Source: Rikenellaceae bacterium (GTDB taxonomy: Bacteria > Bacteroidota > Bacteroidia > Bacteroidales > Rikenellaceae). Taken from it: a DNA stretch of 64,000 nt. Shown in pieces: positions 57,805 through 64,000 of the stretch (positions within the stretch are counted from its first letter, which is position 1; the number at the start of each line of letters is the position of its first letter). The stretch lies in the NCBI GenBank assembly GCA_015059845.1, contig SUZR01000002.1, positions 124,001-188,000 on the forward strand, written 5' to 3'. The position numbers and the translations under genes were made by a program. Below the pieces are notes generated by a model. That model saw nothing but the letters and a program-made list of their open reading frames with translations. It searched no databases and had not been told where the DNA came from.

Positions 57805-59667
57805 TTATTTCTTTTCATTTGTAAGAGGCTCGAACGAACGAGTCGTCATCTCGAAGCCTGCATTCTTATAGAACTCCACGAAGGTCAATCGCATAGGATG
57901 AACAAACGAGGAGATAGCCGACATAAAGAGGTTGATACCGTGACCAACGAGCAAGATAGCCGCAGCACCGACGATCTGGAAGATTGTACCAACGCCGAAA
58001 GAGTCGATACCCGCATCAAGACCCGTAAGTCCCAACGCCAGCGAGTTGAACACCTGCGCCAACACACCACCCGAAAGGCCGATGGCGAAGAGTCGGATGT
58101 ACGACAATACGTCGCTCAACAGACCTGTAATGTTGTTATAGGCATCCCACAATCCCGAACCGAAGTTAACGAGCGGGTTACGCTTGATATTGTTGAGCAG
58201 AAGCATCAACACGGCACCTACACCCATAGCAGCGTAGAACGCAGGCGATGAGGCGGTGAACCACGAGATAACAAGATTCTCATTGAGCATAGGCAGACCT
58301 ACCGCAATACAGCCCGACAAGAGGATGATAAACCATCCCAGAAGGCCGAACGTAGAGGTAAAGCCGAACAGCTTTGTCTGCAAGCAGATGTTAAGGAACA
58401 TACCAAAGAGAATCTGCACAACACCCAACGCCAGCGCCAATGAGAAGAACTGGTTCTGGAAGTCGAGGAACGGTGACTGCGCGATACTCTCATAGCCCAG
58501 CATATCGGGAATACTCATACCGAACAGCGAACCCGTATAGAGGCCGAAGAGCGTGGTTGCACCACCGCAGAAGATAGTGAGCCACGACGCCTGCTTAAGC
58601 GAAGCACCGCCCTTGAGCAAAAGCATAATACCTGCAAGCAGAAGGATAGCACCATAACCTGCATCGTTCAAGCAAATCGCGAAGAAGAGCATATAGAACG
58701 GTGCAAAGAAGGGCGTAAGGTCCATCGTGCCATACTTGGGCAAGGCGTACATCGCACCAATCATCTCGAACATATGCGCAAAGCGGTTGTTCTTCAACTT
58801 TACGGGCGTGTCATCCTCGGGCGTGGGGTTACGCTTGATGTAGATAACACCTGAATACTCATCCAGAAGTTTATCCACCTCCTGCGACTTATCCTCCTCG
58901 GCCCAGCCCTCCAGAACTACCAGACGACCGTCGGCAGCCTCCGAAGCTGTACCGTGAATCTTTACATTCTGCAACTGCTGCGTAAGCACACCCAACTCCT
59001 GCTCAATAGCCTCAACACTTGTGGCACAAGCCGACAAGGCAACATTTACCTCGGCCACCTGTTCGCGGCACTTGTCAGCCTCGGCCAGAGCGGCACGGCT
59101 ATCCATCGTAGGAGCCTTAATCTCCTGCGCATCGATGATAACCTCGGCACCCGGAGTAGATACCACAACAAAATATACAGACGAAGAGTCGCGGCCAATC
59201 TCCACGATAGTGAGATCCGCAGCCCACTCCGCCGCGTGCGCATCATAGGTTGAGCTCTGCGCCACATAGTAACGAAGCACCACACCCTGCTCTGCAAGAC
59301 GCTCGCGGGCATCACCCTCGAACTCACCCCAGGGCTTCAACTCCTCGGCAAGTTTCTCCAGACGGGCTACCTCACCCTGCAATGCGGTCTTCTGCTGACG
59401 CAACTCTGTGTATTTATCGAATGCCTCCTTACCTGAAGCGTAACCATTCGTAGTGGCTACATACTCCTCGCTCTGCGTGAAAGCATTGAGCGACTCGATA
59501 GCCTTACGATACTGGTCGATGCTGGTCAACAAATGGCGATCCTGCTCCTGAGGTTCCCAGCCCGTAGTAGTAATATCGACCAGACCCAACTCTCGCAAGC
59601 GGGCGATAAAATCATCACTCTGTGCTGCCAGCAGCACAAAGTCGTAACGTGACATTCTTACTATCAT
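57805..59667 (-). CDS. ntpI: V-type ATP synthase subunit I
   Basis: The 620-residue protein has a soluble helical N-terminal half (about 1-310, stator attachment, with long coiled-coil-like segments) and a membrane half with seven or eight helices. YGTMDLTPFFAPFYMLFFAICLNDAGYG lies near the start of the membrane half, and LLSDVLSYIRLFAIGLSGGVLA with the essential Arg lies near residue 530. It forms the ion half-channels next to the K ring. The start ATG at 59667 overlaps the subunit D stop as ATGA. Confidence 0.95.
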   Translation of the reverse strand: MIVRMSRYDFVLLAAQSDDFIARLRELGLVDITTTGWEPQEQDRHLLTSIDQYRKAIESLNAFTQSEEYVATTNGYASGKEAFDKYTELRQQKTALQGEVARLEKLAEELKPWGEFEGDARERLAEQGVVLRYYVAQSSTYDAHAAEWAADLTIVEIGRDSSSVYFVVVSTPGAEVIIDAQEIKAPTMDSRAALAEADKCREQVAEVNVALSACATSVEAIEQELGVLTQQLQNVKIHGTASEAADGRLVVLEGWAEEDKSQEVDKLLDEYSGVIYIKRNPTPEDDTPVKLKNNRFAHMFEMIGAMYALPKYGTMDLTPFFAPFYMLFFAICLNDAGYGAILLLAGIMLLLKGGASLKQASWLTIFCGGATTLFGLYTGSLFGMSIPDMLGYESIAQSPFLDFQNQFFSLALALGVVQILFGMFLNICLQTKLFGFTSTFGLLGWFIILLSGCIAVGLPMLNENLVISWFTASSPAFYAAMGVGAVLMLLLNNIKRNPLVNFGSGLWDAYNNITGLLSDVLSYIRLFAIGLSGGVLAQVFNSLALGLTGLDAGIDSFGVGTIFQIVGAAAILLVGHGINLFMSAISSFVHPMRLTFVEFYKNAGFEMTTRSFEPLTNEKK

Positions 59668-60272
59668 AACTTAGACCCCTCCGCAGCCTGTTGTTGACGA
59701 GTTTTAACAATCTTCTGTGCCGACTTAGACAGGTTCTCCTCATCCTCCATAAAGCGTTTAATCTTACGGATAGCGTCCTCATAGCCAGGAATTTGCACCT
59801 TCTCGTAGAGGTTAACCTTCTGCGTAGTCTTGCGACGCGCATAGTCCAGAAGCTCCATCTTGCGGTTGTAAACCTCGTACTCGATTCCGAGCTTTGCCAA
59901 ACGCTTCAACAGCTCCACACCGTCGGCATACCACACCGGTGATGAGAAGAGGTCGTAGGGCTTCTCCTCGAAGCTCACATCCTCCAACACCGGCGTACGC
60001 ACACCCGCGATTTTCTGCTCCGAGAGTTCAATGCCGGCCACCCTCAGGATGGTAGTATCGAACTCACCCCACAGAGCCGCCATATAATCATATTCGGCCG
60101 TGAGAGCCTCTATACGCTGGCGGAAATCGCGTGCGGTATCCTTCGCTCGCTTAACCTCGGAACGCAGAGCCGACTCCTTACTCTTGATGGTAGGGAGTGC
60201 TGCACGACGCATCTTGAGCTGCTTGCCGAGCTCACCGAGCGAAGTTTTGTTATATTGAAATTTAATAGCCAT
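59664..60272 (-). CDS. ntpD: V-type ATP synthase subunit D (central shaft)
   Basis: The 202-residue protein begins MAIKFQYNKTSLGELGKQL at 60272, the family-typical start. It forms an N- and C-terminal coiled coil (LKMRRAALPTIKSKESALRSE and a charged helical C-terminus) that makes the rotating shaft. It follows subunit B by 23 nt. Confidence 0.95.
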   Translation of the reverse strand: MAIKFQYNKTSLGELGKQLKMRRAALPTIKSKESALRSEVKRAKDTARDFRQRIEALTAEYDYMAALWGEFDTTILRVAGIELSEQKIAGVRTPVLEDVSFEEKPYDLFSSPVWYADGVELLKRLAKLGIEYEVYNRKMELLDYARRKTTQKVNLYEKVQIPGYEDAIRKIKRFMEDEENLSKSAQKIVKTRQQQAAEGSKL

Positions 60273-60295
60273 AATATTTACTATTTTCGGTCGGC

Positions 60296-61618
60296 CTAAG
60301 CCTCCTTCCAATACTTAGCGATAAGCTCAGCCTTGATAGCTACCTCATCCTTCGAGAAGTACTTGCCGAACAGAGTCCACGCCGTGTCGAGCATATGCTC
60401 AATCTCGATGTTTACGTCAATTGCGAGCAACTTCTCCGAATAGTCGTGAGCAAACTTAAGCGAACGCTCATCGTAATCCGACAAATCGAAACCGTTCTCC
60501 AACTTAGTCTTTGCATTGGCTGCATCGGCATACAGACGCACGCAGGCATTCATCACCTGAGGATGGTCCTCGCGGGTCTTCTTACCGATTACCAACTGCT
60601 TCAGACGTGACAAAGAACGGAACGGGTCAACGATAACCTTACCTGTATCAGAGTCGTTACGCAGGAACAACTGACCCTCGGTAATATAACCCGTATTATC
60701 GGGAATAGCGTGTGTAATATCACCACCAGAAAGTGTTGTTACGGCGATAATTGTAATTGAGCCTCCGTTAGGCAACTGCACGGCCTTCTCGTAAATCTTT
60801 GCCAAATCCGAGTAGAGTGAACCAGGCATTGAGTCCTTCGAGGGAATCTGGTCCATACGGTTTGATACGATAGCCAGCGCATCGGCATACAGAGTCATAT
60901 CGGTCAACAATACCAACACCTTCTCGCCCTTATCTACGGCGAAGTACTCCGCAGCCGTAAGTGCCATATCGGGGACCAACAGACGCTCTACGGGAGGATT
61001 CTCGGTAGTATTTACGAACGATACGATACGGTCCAGCGCACCTGCATTCTCGAATACCTGCTTAAAGTAGAGGAAGTCGTCGTTGGTCAGTCCCATACCG
61101 CCCAAGATAATCTTGTCGGCCTTGGCACGCAGTGCCACGTTAGCCATAACGGCGTTGTAGGGCTGGTCGGGGTCAGCGAAGAAGGGAATCTTCTGACCTG
61201 ATACGATGGTATTGTTAAGGTCGATACCTGCAATACCCGTAGCAATCAACTCCGAAGGCTGCAGACGGCGGAAAGGATTCACCGTAGGACCACCAATCTC
61301 GCGCTCCTCACCCTCGATAGGCTCACCGCCCTCAAGGGGTTCACCATAGGCGTTGAAGAAGCGACCTGCCAGGTTATCCGACACGCGCAACTTAGGAGCC
61401 TCGCCGTGGAACACTACCTCTGAGTTTGTGGCAAGACCCTCCGTGCCGGCAAATACCTGCAACGTTACGTTCTCGCCCATAATCTTCACCACCTGCGCCA
61501 GCTTACCGCCTACGGTAGCCAACTCGTCGTTACCTACGCCCGTAGCACGAAGCGTAATAGTAGCCTTGGTGATGTTGTCAATCTTTGTATATACTTTTTG
61601 AAATGCTCGTGTTGTCAT
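60296..61618 (-). CDS. ntpB: V-type ATP synthase subunit B
   Basis: The 440-residue protein is the non-catalytic nucleotide-binding subunit of the head: GIAGIDLNNTIVSGQKIPFF stands at the degenerate P-loop and DMTLYADALAIVSN is typical of B subunits. It follows subunit A by 8 nt. A and B subunits alternate in the A3B3 head. Confidence 0.97.
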   Translation of the reverse strand: MTTRAFQKVYTKIDNITKATITLRATGVGNDELATVGGKLAQVVKIMGENVTLQVFAGTEGLATNSEVVFHGEAPKLRVSDNLAGRFFNAYGEPLEGGEPIEGEEREIGGPTVNPFRRLQPSELIATGIAGIDLNNTIVSGQKIPFFADPDQPYNAVMANVALRAKADKIILGGMGLTNDDFLYFKQVFENAGALDRIVSFVNTTENPPVERLLVPDMALTAAEYFAVDKGEKVLVLLTDMTLYADALAIVSNRMDQIPSKDSMPGSLYSDLAKIYEKAVQLPNGGSITIIAVTTLSGGDITHAIPDNTGYITEGQLFLRNDSDTGKVIVDPFRSLSRLKQLVIGKKTREDHPQVMNACVRLYADAANAKTKLENGFDLSDYDERSLKFAHDYSEKLLAIDVNIEIEHMLDTAWTLFGKYFSKDEVAIKAELIAKYWKEA

Positions 61619-61626
61619 TGCTTCAT

Positions 61627-63384
61627 CTATTTAGAGAGTTGATTATTAACAGCCTCCTCTACCTGACGCTTGTAATCGTGGAACTTATCGCTCTGCCACT
61701 CAGAGTAGTTCATCTGGCGGAAGAGGTTGATAAGACCCTTGAAGAAACGTGAGCAGGCCTCGAAATCCTTGAAGTCGAACGACTTGCGGCATACATCCAG
61801 CACCATCTTGTACATCATCTTCTGACGCTCGATGGGGCAGTTGGCATCAACATCATCGAATGCATCCTGCTGCAAGATTACGAAGTCGATAAGCTCCGAC
61901 TTCCAGAAACGCTCGTGGTATGCTACGGGTACACCGTCGTCACCCAAGATGTTAATCTGGTCGTTGGCCTCCTTACCGCGCTGTACGATGGTCTTACCCT
62001 CATACACCTCGTTAACCCAGTTCTTACCGATATGCTCATCAAGATATGACGCTACCTCGGGGTACTCCAGATACTTCGAGTATGAATCCAGCGGGTCAAT
62101 AGCGGGGTAACGCTTCGAGTCGGCACGACCCTGCGAGAGGGCGTAGAAGCAACGAGCAGCCTTCTTGGTTGACTCGGTAACGGGCTCCTTGAGGTTACCA
62201 CCCGCGGGTGATACCGTACCGAGGAAGGTTACAGAACCTGTCTGGCCGTTATTGAGCTTCACCAAACCTGCGCGAGCGTAGAAGTTAGAGATTACTGCTG
62301 ACAAGTCCATCGGGAAGGCATCCTGACCGGGAAGCTCCTCCAGACGGTTTGACATCTCACGCAGAGCCTGTGCCCAACGTGATGTAGAGTCAGCCATAAC
62401 CAATACCTTAAGACCCATAGCACGGTAGTACTCACCGATAGTCATACCGGTATAAACCGACGCCTCACGAGCCGCAACGGGCATATTTGAGGTGTTACAG
62501 ATGATGATGGTACGCTCCATCAACTTGTGGCCGGTACGAGAGTCGATAAGCTCGGGGAACTCGGCAAAAATCTCCACAACCTCGTTAGCACGCTCACCGC
62601 ACGCTACGATGATGATAACATCAGCCTCAGCCTGCTTAGAGATGGCGTGCTGAAGCACGGTCTTACCAGCACCGAACGGGCCCGGGATAAAACCTGTACC
62701 ACCCTCTGCCAAGGGGTTGAAGGTATCGATAGCGCGAACACCTGTCTCCATCACACGTGAGGGACGGGGCTTCTCGGTATAGCAACGGATAGCCTGCTTT
62801 ACGGGCCACTTCTGCACCATTGTTACGTTGTACTCGTTACCATCCTTATCGGTCAAAACAGCAATGGTGTCGGTTACCTTATACTCTCCCTTTGCAGCAA
62901 CGCTCTTTACGGTGTATGTGCCCTGCATAATGAAGGGAACCATAATCTTGTGGTCAACCCACTGCTCCTTAACCTGACCCAACCAATCGGCAGCCGTTAC
63001 CTTATCGCCAGCCTTTGCCAGGGGCGAGAACTCCCACTTCTTCTCAAAGTCGATAGGCTCGGTGATTGAGCCACGCTCGATGAACAGACCGTTCATCTTC
63101 TCCAAATCATTCTGCAAACCGTCGTAGTTGCGCGACAACAAGCCCGGAGCGAGGGTAGCCTCCAACATATGGCCCATAAACTCCACCTTGTCACCGATTT
63201 TCAAGCCGCGCGTACTATCGTACACCTGCACATAGGCGTCGTCGCCTATGACCTTGATGACCTCGGCCATCATTCGTGTATCACCACAATATACGTAGCA
63301 GATTTCGTTCTGCCCCACCGCACCGTCAACCTTGACGATTACGATGTTTGAGATGATACCGTATACACGTCCTAAAGTTTTCAT
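61627..63384 (-). CDS. ntpA: V-type ATP synthase subunit A (catalytic)
   Basis: The 585-residue protein has the catalytic P-loop GPFGAGKTVLQH, the acidic region VACGERANEVVE and the extra non-homologous insert between the N-terminal barrel and the nucleotide domain that marks V/A-type A subunits. It hydrolyses or makes ATP, coupled to ions moved through K and I. It lies 11 nt after the DUF2764 gene. Confidence 0.98.
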   Translation of the reverse strand: MKTLGRVYGIISNIVIVKVDGAVGQNEICYVYCGDTRMMAEVIKVIGDDAYVQVYDSTRGLKIGDKVEFMGHMLEATLAPGLLSRNYDGLQNDLEKMNGLFIERGSITEPIDFEKKWEFSPLAKAGDKVTAADWLGQVKEQWVDHKIMVPFIMQGTYTVKSVAAKGEYKVTDTIAVLTDKDGNEYNVTMVQKWPVKQAIRCYTEKPRPSRVMETGVRAIDTFNPLAEGGTGFIPGPFGAGKTVLQHAISKQAEADVIIIVACGERANEVVEIFAEFPELIDSRTGHKLMERTIIICNTSNMPVAAREASVYTGMTIGEYYRAMGLKVLVMADSTSRWAQALREMSNRLEELPGQDAFPMDLSAVISNFYARAGLVKLNNGQTGSVTFLGTVSPAGGNLKEPVTESTKKAARCFYALSQGRADSKRYPAIDPLDSYSKYLEYPEVASYLDEHIGKNWVNEVYEGKTIVQRGKEANDQINILGDDGVPVAYHERFWKSELIDFVILQQDAFDDVDANCPIERQKMMYKMVLDVCRKSFDFKDFEACSRFFKGLINLFRQMNYSEWQSDKFHDYKRQVEEAVNNQLSK

Positions 63385-63395
63385 TTATATAATTT

Positions 63396-64000
63396 TTATT
63401 GTTTATTTACAAGCTCCTTACCGTCCAACTCAGCCATAATGCGCTCCAGCATCTCACGACCACGCTTGGGGTCAAGCAGTGCCCAGCGTGCCACGATGTT
63501 GATTTTAGCCAAATATGATAGTATGGCGTTGATATTGAAATAGTCGAAAGTGGCCAGCTCGCCAGCCTGCTCCCAACGTACAAGGTCAATCTTATGCTCC
63601 TTCTCAACCAGATTCTGCTCATCGTTCACGGCGGCGATAACGGCATCGATATAGCTCAGCTCACCACGCAGACCGAAATCTGCAGCCGACGAGCGCTGCA
63701 ACCTATCGACAATCTCATCCTTACCGACAGTAACCTCATCGACATTACGATCAGTAGCGCGTGCCACAGCAGCGGCAGCAACATTACGCAGCGTACGGTC
63801 GAAGGCGGTCCACTCGCGGATGAAACGGCTCTTCGAGTGGCTGCACACATCGTAATATGCACTCCACAGAGCCTTCTCGAATCCGATTGTCATATCCACA
63901 CCCTCGGCCTCCTCGCTCTCAGGGTCGGCATATATACGAATCACTCGCGCCATAGGGGCTGGCATCTTTCGCGGAGAGTCAAGCTCCTCCGCAAGCTCCT
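63396..64000 (-). CDS. DUF2764-family V-ATPase operon protein (5' end outside window)
   Basis: The frame is open to the right edge, with codons reading ELAEELDSPRK before the first in-window Met at 63965, so the true start lies beyond 64000. The visible 200 residues are helical and charged (YADPESEEAEG, DEVTVGKDEIVDRLQRS, LVEKEHKIDLVRWEQAGELATFDYFNI). Bacteroidota V-ATPase operons commonly have a DUF2764 gene directly before subunit A; I assign it by position and look. It is possibly a subunit-C-like or assembly factor. Confidence 0.75.
   Translation of the reverse strand, partial: ELAEELDSPRKMPAPMARVIRIYADPESEEAEGVDMTIGFEKALWSAYYDVCSHSKSRFIREWTAFDRTLRNVAAAAVARATDRNVDEVTVGKDEIVDRLQRSSAADFGLRGELSYIDAVIAAVNDEQNLVEKEHKIDLVRWEQAGELATFDYFNINAILSYLAKINIVARWALLDPKRGREMLERIMAELDGKELVNKQ

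Overview
The window is a chromosomal segment of a member of the Bacteroidota, most likely Bacteroidales and perhaps close to Alistipes/Rikenellaceae. Support: many promoters fit the Bacteroidetes TTTG-N19-TAnnTTTG pattern and Shine-Dalgarno sites are weak or absent. There are LytS/LytTR sensor pairs, an outer-membrane beta-barrel receptor, TonB C-terminal proteins and a V-type ATPase with a DUF2764 protein. Genus is an inference.

Region 1 (1-20664) is the most unusual. A tightly packed minus-strand operon of 16 genes runs from a LytS/LytTR two-component system at 19097 to an ABC ATPase cut by the left edge. Almost all junctions overlap or are a few bases apart. It combines (a) an isoprenoid branch: a DUF116-trans-prenyltransferase fusion, a squalene-hopene-cyclase family protein with an intact DADDT motif, a second prenyltransferase-repeat protein and a radical SAM enzyme; (b) an electron route: a NuoE-NuoF-like NADH module, a NuoG/HydA-like Fe-S protein with no catalytic domain, a NapH/NosR-like membrane ferredoxin and a Tat-exported four-cluster ferredoxin; and (c) four extracytoplasmic beta-propeller proteins. 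A fifth propeller gene is divergent at 19342. My best reading is an NADH-driven trans-membrane electron pathway with its own dedicated terpenoid. I know of no described system with this composition.

Region 2 (20665-24880) holds catalase and umuDC. It is bounded by short relics of two genes that exist intact a few kb away (the tail of a STAS-like gene and the tail of a WYL regulator gene), so an older copy of that module was probably replaced here.

Region 3 (24884-32941) is an 8-kb AT-rich integrative element in a tRNA-Gly(CCC) gene, bounded by a 46-bp direct repeat. It carries a tyrosine recombinase, a GHKL ATPase/STAS-like pair, a WYL regulator, three related unknown proteins, a fourth unknown protein and a SLOG-fold protein. 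Two 21-bp inverted repeats precede the six-gene leftward array. It looks like a defence or stress island of unknown function.

Region 4 (33149-56732) is mostly housekeeping: an ECF sigma factor with two TonB-C proteins, fadD-like and lepA, a UbiA prenyltransferase, a DMT transporter, pheT, a LOG-family protein, a GH20 hexosaminidase, mazG, a retropepsin-PDZ lipoprotein, a gamma carbonic anhydrase, a second LytS/LytTR pair, a Spy-like Gly-rich protein, a large outer-membrane receptor and a nucleoside permease.

Region 5 (56964-64000) has tRNA-Gln(CTG) and the V-type ATPase operon (DUF2764-A-B-D-I-K, leftward), cut by the right edge.
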